NCBI GenBank assembly: GCA_026552955.1
Contig: JAPMTS010000014.1
Span: 1 to 64,000 of the forward strand
DNA from: Candidatus Methanoperedens sp.
Lineage (GTDB): Archaea > Halobacteriota > Methanosarcinia > Methanosarcinales > Methanoperedenaceae
DNA: 64,000 nucleotides
Reading direction: 5' to 3'
Part shown: in pieces, positions 54,344 to 63,638 of the stretch
Numbering within the stretch: the stretch's first letter is position 1
Layout: every line of letters starts with the position of its first letter
The notes under the pieces: generated by a model
The model's input: only the letters and a program-made list of their open reading frames with translations
Databases searched by the model: none
What the model was told of the DNA's origin: nothing
Program-made: the position numbers and the translations under genes

Positions 54344-54970
54344 TTATTCGGTTTTGTCAACTCTTGTTACCCGCAGTAATGCATTAAGAGGAACACCTGA
54401 AATCTCATCAATTCCTTTCTTGTCAATAAGTACGGCTATAGCTACAGGTTTTGCCCCAAGGTTCTCAAGAAGGGCTACCGCTTCGGTAATAGTTGTACCG
54501 GATGTTACAACATCATCAATAAGGACGCAATTCTTTCCTGCTACTTTTGCGAAGTTCTGGCTTATTGTCCCACCGATTTCTTTTGATTCGGGTTCCCATT
54601 TCTGTTTATTCGGATGATAGGTGGCAAATTCCACTCCGAGTTCATCAGCTACCATATTTGCAAGGGGGATTCCCGAAAGCGCAATCCCCACTATAACGTC
54701 AATATCCTTTTCCGTTTTGCTGAGGCATTCTATTATCATATCGGTCAATGAGCTTGCGATCAGCCTTTGCCTGTTTGCGCTTCTTCCAATGTTGCTCCAG
54801 TCTATGTAAATGTCCTTGGGTGCAGCGGTATGATCGCCCTTTTTTGAATGGACAAGAAGCCATGTTGCTGTTTCACGGGAAACATTCAATTCATCTGCTA
54901 TCTGGCCTGTCAAAAGTCCGCCAGCCTGGAGTTCTACAGCTTTTTGAATTAATTCATCGATTGTTTTCAT
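54344..54970 (-). CDS. gfcR: Orotate phosphoribosyltransferase-like regulator (GfcR type)
   Basis: This 208-residue protein has an N-terminal helix-turn-helix (LLTGQIADELNVSRETATWLLV, residues about 18-40) fused to a type I PRTase domain with the PRPP loop NCVLIDDVVTSGTTITEA near residue 150. In haloarchaea the GfcR protein of this form regulates sugar metabolism. In methanogens it is annotated as a PyrE-like protein. It heads an operon with cobQ and r15Pi, so control of phosphoribose use is an attractive inference. Confidence 0.85.
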   Translation of the reverse strand: MKTIDELIQKAVELQAGGLLTGQIADELNVSRETATWLLVHSKKGDHTAAPKDIYIDWSNIGRSANRQRLIASSLTDMIIECLSKTEKDIDVIVGIALSGIPLANMVADELGVEFATYHPNKQKWEPESKEIGGTISQNFAKVAGKNCVLIDDVVTSGTTITEAVALLENLGAKPVAIAVLIDKKGIDEISGVPLNALLRVTRVDKTE

Positions 54971-55126
54971 AATGATTTCACCGGAAATGATAGTAATTCT
55001 ATTTCTTTGTATTTAATAGATTGTCTGGTCTTTTGTGATACTTTGAATTGCAGATGGAGTCAAATGGCTGGAGTTAGACAAAAAATACGGATAAAATATA
55101 TCGTTATAGAAAGTAAACAATCTAAT

Positions 55127-55414
55127 ATGGAAGTGGACGAATCAATAAATAAAATCATTACCAGCTTTCGAAGCAGCCTCAAGGAGGATGGCGGGGACAT
55201 TGAACTCGTAGACTTTAAAAATGGGATAATAAAGGTTAGAATTAAAAGAACCACTGTGCCTGTTACGTTCAGTAAGTTCCTCAGAGAATATAAAACAAGA
55301 GAAGGAATAAGCTGTGGAAGGTGCCGAATACCTACAAGTACAATTGTTTCAGCATTGGAATTCGAATTGAAACAAAAGATTCCCATGATAATAAAGGTGG
55401 AAGTAGAGAAATGA
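55127..55414 (+). CDS. NifU C-terminal-domain-like protein
   Basis: The protein has 95 residues from ATG 55127. INKIITSFRSSLKEDGGDIELVDFKNGIIKVRI is the start of the NifU-like Fe-S scaffold fold (the LxxDGGDIELV signature is clear within it). A CxxC motif follows later (GISCGRCR), about 17 residues further on than in usual members. The end (KQKIPMIIKVEVEK) again matches. It may carry or deliver an Fe-S cluster. A TATA-like AAAATATAT about 25-35 bases upstream and no ribosome-binding site suggest a leaderless message. Confidence 0.75.
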   Translation: MEVDESINKIITSFRSSLKEDGGDIELVDFKNGIIKVRIKRTTVPVTFSKFLREYKTREGISCGRCRIPTSTIVSALEFELKQKIPMIIKVEVEK

Positions 55415-55492
55415 GATAGATGATACCTGAAGACCGTGTTTGTTTCCTCGTAGAGAGGGTCTCAACGAAAGGTTAAATAAACAACGATTATC

Positions 55493-55500
55493 TTTATATC
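55493..55500 (+). promoter_or_regulatory. TATA box for tRNA-Gly
   Basis: TTTATATC lies 25-32 bases before the tRNA 5' end, the usual archaeal spacing. Confidence 0.6.
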
Positions 55501-55524
55501 GCTTGAATCATTATTTAGCATGAC

Positions 55525-55626
55525 GCGGTTGTGGTCTAGTGGCTATGACAGGGGCTTCCCAACAATTTTTGCATAGCAAAGATCAGGAAACAGCCTCTAA
55601 CCCGGGTTCGAATCCCGGCAGCCGCA
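55525..55626 (+). tRNA. tRNA-Gly(CCC) with 30-nt intron
   Basis: The acceptor stem GCGGTTG pairs with CAGCCGC and the discriminator base is A. The anticodon stem GGGGC pairs with GCCTC, and the loop reads TTCCCA-A with anticodon CCC. The T arm CCGGG TTCGAAT CCCGG is perfect. An intron at 55562-55591 interrupts the loop after position 37, the canonical site cut by archaeal splicing endonuclease; its edges could shift by a base or so. The mature tRNA has 72 nucleotides without CCA. Confidence 0.93.
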
Positions 55627-55904
55627 TCTAATTATAGGGTTATAGCTAAGGCGGAAAAACGCCACTTTCAATAAAATAACAGATTGTTGGAAATATCTCG
55701 AAAAAAGGTTAGGGAAGATTTTTATAAAGTTACATGAACCTAAAAAATGAATATTACAAAATTTTTTCGTCGGAATTGAAACGGTCTCATTACTTCAGGC
55801 ATTTGATTTCCCTGCTTTTTACTATTCCTTCTTGAAATATCGAAAGACTATCCAATATTTTGACTATTTGACTTACTTTACACCGCCATACCGGATATTA
55901 AAAC
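55627..55904. other. Intergenic region after tRNA
   Basis: No gene, repeat or clear structure was recognised in these 278 A+T-rich bases. Confidence 0.5.
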
Positions 55905-56066
55905 TTAAACGTCCTTGAAGAATTTATGTGTGGAAACTTGCGTATCAACATATCTTAAAGTCATATTTACGCTTCTTTCGATAATAGCCACTACGTCCTT
56001 TTCTTCCGTATTGTTCTTCACATTATCAAATATTTCTATTTTTAGTTGTTGTATATATTTATCCAT
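55905..56066 (-). CDS. Small hypothetical protein (53 aa)
   Basis: The ATG at 56064-56066 lies behind AGAGGT with five bases between. The protein reads MDKYIQQLKIEIFDNV and continues with ERSVNMTLRYVDTQVS. It is hydrophilic, probably helical, without cysteines or membrane segments. The good ribosome-binding site supports it being a real gene. Family unknown. Confidence 0.5.
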   Translation of the reverse strand: MDKYIQQLKIEIFDNVKNNTEEKDVVAIIERSVNMTLRYVDTQVSTHKFFKDV

Positions 56067-56097
56067 TTTAACCTCTTTTCTTTCCCCTATAAGATAG

Positions 56098-56202
56098 TCC
56101 CTTAAAGTCGGCTTTGATGATATAATCTCCCATCCTGAAAGGCAACAGAGAAAAGTGGTAGAAGATGAACAAGCTAAGATTGAAAGGTTGAAGGAGAAAT
56201 AG
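56098..56202 (+). pseudogene. Short coding relic
   Basis: A frame without start codon reads VGFDDIISHPERQQRKVV and then EDEQAKIERLKEK before a stop. The composition is protein-like, with an amphipathic charged tail. It looks like the 3' end of a lost gene. Confidence 0.3.
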
Positions 56203-56264
56203 ATGGTAAATTGGACATTAAAAAAAGGACAATATCGACAAAACCATATGCAAAAGCCGGTATA

Positions 56265-58199
56265 TTATTCCTTCCCTCCAATCCTTTCAATCGCAAGAGC
56301 CCCCAGCCGGGCAATGGTATCAATCACAATCTTATTTTCAGGGGTAAGGATCTGCCCGGGATTATCGAAATGAAAACCCACAACACCATTTAAAGCATCT
56401 GTGGTTTTCATGGGAAGATAGTATGCCCATGCTTCAGGGAGCGTATCTGTACCCACACCAGCAGGTTCACCATTTTGCCAGACCCAGGTCGCTATGCCAA
56501 GTTCTTTCGGATTTATCTGAAACCTGTCCGTAGAAGCCCTTACTGAAACCTGTCCAATTTCGGGAAGAAAAATAGCCATTTCGCAGGGGAAAATTTGTCT
56601 TGTATGATGGATCATAAGATGCAAAACCTGATCGATGTTTTGGGAAGTGACCAGGTCCAGGCTTAATTCATATAAAGTTGTATTCCGGGACTCGCTTTTC
56701 TGAAGTTGCTGTACTTTATATTGAAGATCGGATGCAAGATTGCTAATTATAAATGCAAATGCAATAAACATGAGATACGATAAAAAATATCTCACATCTG
56801 CAATGGCAAAGGTGAAATATGGTGGAATAAACAAAAAATCAAAAATGAGAACGCTTAAGACCGCAGCAAAGATAGATGGCCCTCGCCCCTTGAAAATAGC
56901 GATCAATACAACGGGTAGAAGCATTAAGAATAATAAGTTAATCTGACCAAGAATATCCCGAAAGAGAAAACCGATTAAAGAACCAATAATAACAGCAACT
57001 GCGCTTATGACAAAATTTAGGGGACTGATCATACCTATTTTTTTCTTAGGTATTGTTTGTTCGCTCTTGCCTGCGAAGAGGAAGATATCAATGTCTCTTG
57101 TATGAACCATGATCTTCCGGGCAAGAGATGGGAACAATCCAAAACGCCTGGGTTTGCCCATTACGATCTTTGTCACATTATGGCTCTTGGCATAACGGGC
57201 TATCTCTTCGGCAATATCATCCCCTTTGATCCAGACGACTCTTGCACCCAGCTTTTCAGCAAGATTGAGCGCATTTTTAAGCCATTCCCGTTCTTTATCG
57301 GATAATTGCGTATGTTTGGCAGTTTCTACATATAGTGCAATACATTCTGCATCCATTTCAGAGGCTAATCGAAAAGCTGAGCGAACCAGCTGCTCCGCAT
57401 AAGGACTGGCTAATACTCCTACCAGGATTCGCTCAGTAGCAGACCAGGGGCCTGCAATTGCATGTACCCTCATGTATTGAAGCATTTTTTCATCCACATT
57501 GCCTGCCACAAGCCGCAGCGACATTTCACGCAGTGCAAGCAAATTCCCGGGTTTAAAGAAACGCTTCACAGCATTTTCTGCCATATCCTTTGCATAAACC
57601 TTTCCTTCTTTCAATCTCTTGAGCAGTTCCTCAAAAGGAAGATCTACAAGCTTTATCTCATCCGCTAACTGGAAAAAAGTGTCCGGGATAGTTTCACTGA
57701 CACGAACTCCTGTTATACGAAAGACGATGTCATTTAAACTTTCAAGATGCTGTACGTTCAGGGTTGAATATACATCAATTCCTGCATTCAGAAGCTCCTC
57801 TACATCCTGATAGCGTTTAACATGGCGGGAATTAGGGGCATTTGTATGGGCCAATTCATCAACAAGTACTATCCTGGGCTGACGCGCCAGAACCCTATCC
57901 AAATCCATCTCCGCAAGCCTTACGCCTTTATATTCGGTAATAATGGAAGGAATAGTTTCCAGGCCCTTGAGAAGTATTTCGGTCTCTGCCCTGCCGTGTG
58001 TTTCAACATAACCAACAATAACATCTATTCCATCCTGTTTACGCATTCTGGCATCAGATAGCATGGAATAAGTTTTCCCGACACCAGGTGCAGCGCCAAA
58101 ATATATGGTCAATTTTCCACGTTTTTTGGCTGTTTCTTCCTTTTGGGCAATTTCCAGAAGAGATTCCGGTTCCGGTCTTTTATGTTCTGTATCTATCAT
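56265..58199 (-). CDS. kdpD: KdpD-like sensor lacking the histidine kinase domains
   Basis: The protein has 644 residues from ATG 58199; an upstream frame extension runs through a repeat. It has the KdpD N-terminal domain with Walker A FGAAPGVGKTYSML and Walker B IVLVDELAHTNAPNSRH, a universal-stress-protein domain (ERILVGVLASPYAEQLVR ... CIALYVET), four membrane helices (about 410-510) and a GAF-like domain to the end. The HisKA and ATPase domains of full KdpD (about 890 residues) are absent, and no kdpE follows. It may sense K+ or c-di-AMP and act directly on KdpFABC. Confidence 0.88.
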   Translation of the reverse strand: MIDTEHKRPEPESLLEIAQKEETAKKRGKLTIYFGAAPGVGKTYSMLSDARMRKQDGIDVIVGYVETHGRAETEILLKGLETIPSIITEYKGVRLAEMDLDRVLARQPRIVLVDELAHTNAPNSRHVKRYQDVEELLNAGIDVYSTLNVQHLESLNDIVFRITGVRVSETIPDTFFQLADEIKLVDLPFEELLKRLKEGKVYAKDMAENAVKRFFKPGNLLALREMSLRLVAGNVDEKMLQYMRVHAIAGPWSATERILVGVLASPYAEQLVRSAFRLASEMDAECIALYVETAKHTQLSDKEREWLKNALNLAEKLGARVVWIKGDDIAEEIARYAKSHNVTKIVMGKPRRFGLFPSLARKIMVHTRDIDIFLFAGKSEQTIPKKKIGMISPLNFVISAVAVIIGSLIGFLFRDILGQINLLFLMLLPVVLIAIFKGRGPSIFAAVLSVLIFDFLFIPPYFTFAIADVRYFLSYLMFIAFAFIISNLASDLQYKVQQLQKSESRNTTLYELSLDLVTSQNIDQVLHLMIHHTRQIFPCEMAIFLPEIGQVSVRASTDRFQINPKELGIATWVWQNGEPAGVGTDTLPEAWAYYLPMKTTDALNGVVGFHFDNPGQILTPENKIVIDTIARLGALAIERIGGKE

Positions 58200-58240
58200 T
58201 GAAATTCCATTTGACTGGCATGTCCAATTTACTTCAAATA

Positions 58241-58323
58241 GAACACGGATGACACAGATTGCACGGATGCACACGGATTATTAGTATCCGTGAAAATCCG
58301 CGCCATCCGTGCAATCCGTGTTC
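58241..58323. repeat. Long inverted repeat between kdpC and kdpD
   Basis: GAACACGGAT (58241-58250) pairs with 58314-58323 and ATTGCACGGAT (58258-58268) with 58305-58315. The whole forms a long stem between the end of kdpC and the start of kdpD. It is built from short ACGGAT words, like other intergenic repeats here, and may reduce transcription into kdpD. Confidence 0.7.
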
Positions 58324-58348
58324 CATCACTAAACCATGATTAAAATTT

Positions 58349-58915
58349 CTACTTAATATTATCAATAGCAAGATTTAATTTTAAGACATTTATACGTTGC
58401 TCTCCTAAAAATCCGAACTGCCTCTCCTCAACGTGTTCAAGCACCAGTTTACGTAATGTTTCTTCGTCGAGATTGCGTGCTTTAGCAACGCGGGGTATTT
58501 GTATTAGGGCTGATTGCATACTGATATGAGGATCCAAACCACTTGCTGAAGCCTCCACAAGGTCTGAAGGTACCGGAGACTGGATGCCGGATGATTTTAA
58601 AAGCTCTGCTCTATTGGAAATTTGGTCTATCAAATCTTTATTCGTTGGTCCGAGATTTGAGCCTCCGGAAGCCAGGGGATTATATGGATAACCTGAAGTC
58701 GCTGAAGGACGCGACCAGAAGTATTTGGGGTCTGAAAAAGGCTGCCCTATCAGGGCTGAACCTGTGATATTTCCGCCGGAATCGTACAGGAGGCTTCCCC
58801 CTGCTTTTAGTGGGAAGAATAACTGAGACAGTACAGTTACTGCAACAGGGTAGATAATGCCGACAAGTATCATCAGGATTGCAAAGAGTTTTAGTGCTGT
58901 CGTAGTATATTTCAT
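58349..58915 (-). CDS. kdpC: Potassium-transporting ATPase subunit C
   Basis: This 188-residue protein has one N-terminal membrane helix (ALKLFAILMILVGIIYPVAVTVL) and an external domain with GSALIGQPFSDPKYFWSRPSAT and SGSGLDPHIS-like residues (ASASGLDPHISMQSA). KdpC stabilises the KdpAB complex. GAGAGGAAAAG precedes the ATG. Confidence 0.95.
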   Translation of the reverse strand: MKYTTTALKLFAILMILVGIIYPVAVTVLSQLFFPLKAGGSLLYDSGGNITGSALIGQPFSDPKYFWSRPSATSGYPYNPLASGGSNLGPTNKDLIDQISNRAELLKSSGIQSPVPSDLVEASASGLDPHISMQSALIQIPRVAKARNLDEETLRKLVLEHVEERQFGFLGEQRINVLKLNLAIDNIK

Positions 58916-58931
58916 TACTTTTCCTCTCTCA

Positions 58932-60995
58932 TTAGATAAACATGCTTATTACAATATCAATAATTTTTATTCCTATGAACGGAGCTATCATTCCGCCAAG
59001 ACCGTAGACGAGAAGGTTGTACATCAACAGTTCTTGCGCAGGCATCGGGCGGTATTTGACGCCTTTCAATGCGAGGGGTATCAGCATCGGAATAATGATC
59101 GCATTAAAAATGACTGCCGACAGGATCGCGCTGTACGGGTTCGCAAGATGCATGATATTGAGAATTTCAAGTTGAGGATAAATGGTTATCATGGTTGCGG
59201 GTATAATTGCAAAATATTTCGCCACGTCGTTGGCAATACTAAAAGTCGTCAGGGTCCCCCGCGTTATCAGTATTTGCTTGCCGATCTCAACAATATCCAT
59301 TAATTTTGTTGGATTACTATCCAGGTCAATTATATTTGCTGCTTCTCTTGCCGGCTGTGTTCCTGTGTTCATTGCCACAGCAACATCCGCCTGCGCCAGT
59401 GCAGGCGCGTCGTTCGTGCCGTCCCCTGTCATGGCTACCATATGACCCTGTTGCTGATTCTCCCGAATTAAATTAAGCTTATCCTCAGGTTTTGCCTCTG
59501 AAAGAAAATCATCAACACCCGCTTCTGCGGCAATGGCTGCTGCAGTAAGATAGTTATCTCCTGTGATCATGACAGTCTTGATCCCCATTTTCCGCAACTG
59601 AATAAATCGTTCTCGGATACCGCCTTTTAAGATATCCTTCAGGTATATTACGCCCAGAATTTGCGCGTTATGGCATACAACAAGTGGTGTCCCGCCCGAC
59701 TTTGCTATACTTTTGACTTTCTCTTCAAGCTCCGAGGGTGCATTTCCTCCTTTGTTTCTGACATACTCCATGATTGAAGAGGATGCGCCTTTTCGATATG
59801 ACTGCCCGTCGATATCAATCCCGCTCATGCGGGTTTGAGCAGTGAATGGAATTGATTTTGCACTGTGGGGGAGGTCTGTCAACCGCATCTGGTATTTCTT
59901 TTTTGCAAGTACTACAACACTTCTTCCTTCAGGCGTCTCATCCGTCATTGATGCAAATAATGCTGCATTGGCAACTTCCTGCTCGGAACTTCCCGTCAGT
60001 GGAATAAACTCCACTGCCTGTCTGTCACCCAGGGTAATTGTCCCAGTTTTATCAAGGAGAAGAATATCTACATCTCCGGAGGCTTCAATGGCTCTCCCCG
60101 ATAAGGCTATCACGTTTTTTGCAAAAAGCCTGTCCATACCCGCAATTCCAATCGCAGGCAGGAGCGCTGCAATTGTTGTGGGTGCCAGACAAACAAAAAG
60201 TGCAATTAGCACAGTAATGGAGACCGGCATACCCTGTCCAGCAGCCTTTACGCTGTACGTGATCAAGGAGTTGAAATTGACAACCACGAGCATAAAGACC
60301 GCTGTTAACGATATCAGCAATACTTCCAGTGCAATCTCGTTCGGCGTTTTACGGCGCTTTGCTCCTTCCACCATGGTGATCATCCTATCCAGGAATGCTT
60401 CCCCCGGATTTGCTGTTATGCGCACGATGATCTGGTTTGAAATGACTTTTGTCCCGCCGGTTACAGCACTTCGGTCTCCGCCTGATTCTCTCACAACAGG
60501 AGCCGACTCACCAGTGACAGAGGATTCGTTCACCAGGGCTGCGCCTTCAACCACTTCGCCATCACCGGGGATTATTTCCCCTGCTGCCACCAGGGCGCAA
60601 TCCCCTTTACGAAGATTTGCAGAAGAAATAAGCTCGTATTTTTCCTTTGACTCGGGATTAATAAGCTTCTTTGCCATTACTTCCGTGCGTGTTTTACGAA
60701 GAGATTCGGCGCGTGCCTTTCCACGGCCTTCTGCAAGAGACTCTGCAAAGGTTGAAAAAATCACCGTCAGCCATAGCCATAAGGATACACTGACGGTGAA
60801 CCAGGAAGGTTCACCTGTTTTAAAAAAAAAGCCTGCGAGGAAACCCATAGTTGTAATAATGCTTCCGATTTCTACGAGGAACATGACAGGATTTCGCCAG
60901 ATGCGCAGGGGATTAAGCTTTCTAAACGAGTCCAGCAAAGCCTGGCTTAAGAGTTCAGGTTTAAAGATAGTGTTTTCTTTTGCTATATCGCCCAT
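58932..60995 (-). CDS. kdpB: Potassium-transporting ATPase ATP-binding subunit
   Basis: The protein has 687 residues from ATG 60995, one base after the kdpA stop. It is the P-type ATPase of the Kdp system, with the actuator loop VTGESAPV (its Ser can be inhibitory when phosphorylated), the phosphorylation site [15 protein letters not shown] and the hinge [20 protein letters not shown]. The sequence is intact and of usual length. Confidence 0.97.
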   Translation of the reverse strand: MGDIAKENTIFKPELLSQALLDSFRKLNPLRIWRNPVMFLVEIGSIITTMGFLAGFFFKTGEPSWFTVSVSLWLWLTVIFSTFAESLAEGRGKARAESLRKTRTEVMAKKLINPESKEKYELISSANLRKGDCALVAAGEIIPGDGEVVEGAALVNESSVTGESAPVVRESGGDRSAVTGGTKVISNQIIVRITANPGEAFLDRMITMVEGAKRRKTPNEIALEVLLISLTAVFMLVVVNFNSLITYSVKAAGQGMPVSITVLIALFVCLAPTTIAALLPAIGIAGMDRLFAKNVIALSGRAIEASGDVDILLLDKTGTITLGDRQAVEFIPLTGSSEQEVANAALFASMTDETPEGRSVVVLAKKKYQMRLTDLPHSAKSIPFTAQTRMSGIDIDGQSYRKGASSSIMEYVRNKGGNAPSELEEKVKSIAKSGGTPLVVCHNAQILGVIYLKDILKGGIRERFIQLRKMGIKTVMITGDNYLTAAAIAAEAGVDDFLSEAKPEDKLNLIRENQQQGHMVAMTGDGTNDAPALAQADVAVAMNTGTQPAREAANIIDLDSNPTKLMDIVEIGKQILITRGTLTTFSIANDVAKYFAIIPATMITIYPQLEILNIMHLANPYSAILSAVIFNAIIIPMLIPLALKGVKYRPMPAQELLMYNLLVYGLGGMIAPFIGIKIIDIVISMFI

Positions 60996-60996
60996 A

Positions 60997-62733
60997 TTAT
61001 TGACCTGCAAACATGATCATATGCTCAACAATCGGTCCCAGTGACAGGGCGGGAAAGAATGTCAGAGCTCCCACGATCAGAATAACAACAGCAAGCCATA
61101 AGACGAAAGTGATCTGATGCGTTGGAAGCGTACCGATGCTCGGCGGGATATATTTTTTCTTAGCAAGAGACCCTGCCATTGCAAGCGCGGCCACTGCAGG
61201 AACAAATCTGCCGATAAGCATTGCAATGGCTGTCAAAAGATTATAGAAAAGAGTATTGGCATTAAGTCCTGCAAACGCACTTCCGTTGTTATTGGATGCA
61301 GAAGCAAAAGCATAAAGCACTTCACTTAAACCGTGTTGACCGGGATTCAAAATCGAGGAAATTCCCGCATATGTCACCAGTGCAATAGAAACAAAAAAGA
61401 GCACAAGAATGCCCGAAGTGAGGACAATCAACACCGACATTCGCATTTCAAAGACCTCTATTTTTTTGCCAAGATATTCCGGCGTTCTGCCTATCATAAG
61501 ACCTGCAATAAAAACCGCTACGATCGCAAAGGCAAGAATAGTGTAAAATCCGGACCCAACACCCCCTGGAACGACTTCTCCCAACAACATAAGCATCATC
61601 GCAACCATTCCACCTATGGGTGTTAATGAGTCGTGCATTGTGTTCACAGCGCCGGAGGAAGTGCCTGTTGTGCTGACTGCAAAAAGAACCGAGCCGATGA
61701 TCCCGAACCTGGCCTCTTTACCTTCCATATAAGAACCGTTGACACCCAGCTTCTGTACAACAGGGTTGCCATTATACTCAGCCGAGTACATCACTCCCAG
61801 GAATATAATGAACAGCATCATGATCGTTGCATATAAAGCCCACCCCTGCCCGGTATTGCCTGTGAAGCGTCCGAATGTGTAAGTAAGAGAAAAAGGAATA
61901 AGAAGGATAAGAAGTATTTCCAGAAAGTTGGTTAAAGGAGTAGGATTTTCAAAGGGATGCGCAGAGTTGGCATTGAAAAAACCACCGCCATTTGTTCCGA
62001 ACTCTTTTATCGCTTCCTGGGATGCAACCGGTCCCATAGGAAGCATCTGGTAGTTAATGTTTTGTCCATCCGGTATTTGAAATGATTGGAGCAAAGAACT
62101 ATTTGTATAAGGGTCAAAATTCTGAATAACGCCCTGGGAAACCAATAGCAGGGCTGCTATGATAGAAATTGGCAGAAGAATGTATAATACACTCTTGGTT
62201 ATATCCTGCCAGAAATTTCCGATGGTCTGGGAAGTATGTCTTGTAAAACCGCGGATTAAGGCGATCGCTATACACATACCCGTAGCAGCGGAAAGAAAGT
62301 TCTGTACCGACAGTCCCGACATTTGGGTGAGGTAACTTGCTGTTGTTTCACCGCTGTATGCCTGCCAGTTGGTATTTGTAACAAAGCTTATGGCTGTATT
62401 GAATGCAAGATCCAGAGGAAATCCTGGAAATCTTTGGGGATTTAGAGGAAGCATGCCCTGCAAAAGCAATATCAAGAATAAAACGATAAATCCCAGACCA
62501 TTAAATAAGAGCAGTGCCTTAGCATAATCTTTCCAGTCCATCTCTTCATCCTGCCTTATACCTGATGCCTTATAGATCAGATTTTCAATAGGTACCAGGA
62601 TAGGACTTAAAAAAGTACGCTTTCCCTGATATACATTTGTCATATATGCTCCCAAAGGCTTAGCAAGCAGGGTCAGGACTATCAGGAAGAATAACATCAC
62701 ACCGATGTCAAAAAGAATCCCCATAGCTGTCAT
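60997..62733 (-). CDS. kdpA: Potassium-transporting ATPase potassium-binding subunit
   Basis: This 578-residue channel-like subunit has ten or so membrane helices. [19 protein letters not shown] and [19 protein letters not shown] hold two of the K+ selectivity-loop motifs, and [15 protein letters not shown] another. AAGGAG six bases before the ATG supports the start. No kdpF was recognised. Kdp gives high-affinity K+ uptake under K+ limitation. Confidence 0.97.
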   Translation of the reverse strand: MTAMGILFDIGVMLFFLIVLTLLAKPLGAYMTNVYQGKRTFLSPILVPIENLIYKASGIRQDEEMDWKDYAKALLLFNGLGFIVLFLILLLQGMLPLNPQRFPGFPLDLAFNTAISFVTNTNWQAYSGETTASYLTQMSGLSVQNFLSAATGMCIAIALIRGFTRHTSQTIGNFWQDITKSVLYILLPISIIAALLLVSQGVIQNFDPYTNSSLLQSFQIPDGQNINYQMLPMGPVASQEAIKEFGTNGGGFFNANSAHPFENPTPLTNFLEILLILLIPFSLTYTFGRFTGNTGQGWALYATIMMLFIIFLGVMYSAEYNGNPVVQKLGVNGSYMEGKEARFGIIGSVLFAVSTTGTSSGAVNTMHDSLTPIGGMVAMMLMLLGEVVPGGVGSGFYTILAFAIVAVFIAGLMIGRTPEYLGKKIEVFEMRMSVLIVLTSGILVLFFVSIALVTYAGISSILNPGQHGLSEVLYAFASASNNNGSAFAGLNANTLFYNLLTAIAMLIGRFVPAVAALAMAGSLAKKKYIPPSIGTLPTHQITFVLWLAVVILIVGALTFFPALSLGPIVEHMIMFAGQ

Positions 62734-63050
62734 AACATGCTCCTTTATAGCTAATTATAATAACTCCATCTTTGTACTACTATGTCACTTTGAGTTCTCA
62801 TGTGGCCACCAGTGATGTGTATACTTAACTACATATATACTTTGTGAGGAGAAAATACTCTTCTCCAGAGATTTCATGATGAATACCAGAGTTCAATAAT
62901 TTATCATATGCAGAAAGATATATTAAGATAAGGAAACATCTGGACAGCCGCAACAATCAAACTAGCAGCGGGATTCTGCTCAAGATTTGTGGTTTCCCGC
63001 AGGGATGTGGCCTGACAAGGCTGAACCGTAAAACTTAATTGGAGAAAACA
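62734..63050. promoter_or_regulatory. Divergent promoter region of kdpA and rpl15e
   Basis: These 317 bases separate two divergent operons. TATA-like elements lie near 62750 (TTATAGCTAATTATAAT, towards kdpA) and near 62930 (TATATTAAGATAAG, towards rpl15e). An ATGATGA (62876-62882) followed later by CTGA was considered as a C/D RNA but the spacing is wrong. The rpl15e leader may be over 80 bases and G+C-richer. Confidence 0.45.
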
Positions 63051-63638
63051 ATGAAATCAATGTACGCGTACATCAGGGACGCATGGAAAAAACCCGACGA
63101 ATCAGATGTCGGTGAACTTTTATGGGAAAGGATGCAGGAATGGAGACGAGAACCCGCTGTAACAAGGCTGGACCATCCAACAAGACTTGACAGGGCAAGA
63201 GCCCTGGGTTTTAAGGCAAAACAGGGTATTGCTGTGGCGCGCGTGAGAATAAGGCGCGGCGGCAGGCGAAAATCAAGATGGCAGCGCGGAAGACGAACCA
63301 AGCACATGGGCGTAAACAAGATTACGCCGGGAAAGAGTATCCAGAGCATTGGTGAAGAGCGCGTTTCACGCAGATTCCCAAATATGCATGTATTGAACAG
63401 CTATTGGGTAGGACAGGATGGAAAACACAAATGGTATGAAGTAATTGTCGTTGATCCCAACCACCCTTCAATAAAGAGTGATAAAAACCTTAAATGGATG
63501 TGCAATAATACCCAGAAAGGCCGCGTATTCAGAGGAAAGACAAGCGCAGGCAGAAAGGGCAGGGGCCAGAGACGAAAGGGCAAAGGAACCGAGAAAACAA
63601 GACCCAGCCTGAGCTCGCACCACAATACTGGCAAATGA
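63051..63638 (+). CDS. rpl15e: 50S ribosomal protein L15e
   Basis: The protein has 195 residues from ATG 63051 behind [26 protein letters not shown] and the highly basic region [20 protein letters not shown] are typical of L15e, which occurs only in archaea and eukaryotes. The C-terminus ([20 protein letters not shown]) binds rRNA. The following gene starts inside its stop codon (ATGA). Confidence 0.97.
   Translation: MKSMYAYIRDAWKKPDESDVGELLWERMQEWRREPAVTRLDHPTRLDRARALGFKAKQGIAVARVRIRRGGRRKSRWQRGRRTKHMGVNKITPGKSIQSIGEERVSRRFPNMHVLNSYWVGQDGKHKWYEVIVVDPNHPSIKSDKNLKWMCNNTQKGRVFRGKTSAGRKGRGQRRKGKGTEKTRPSLSSHHNTGK

Noticed and set aside
55915-56097. 60-codon plus-strand frame
   Set aside because: The opposite strand has a better small gene with a clear ribosome-binding site; the plus frame is a hydrophobic shadow.
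59842-61044. 400-codon plus-strand frame
   Set aside because: It lies wholly antisense to kdpB, whose motifs are intact; composition (Ser/Ala/Ile-rich) is typical of a shadow frame.
62876-63025. Possible C/D box RNA before rpl15e
   Set aside because: ATGATGA and CTGA boxes exist but are about 140 bases apart and lack C' and D' boxes in a proper frame.
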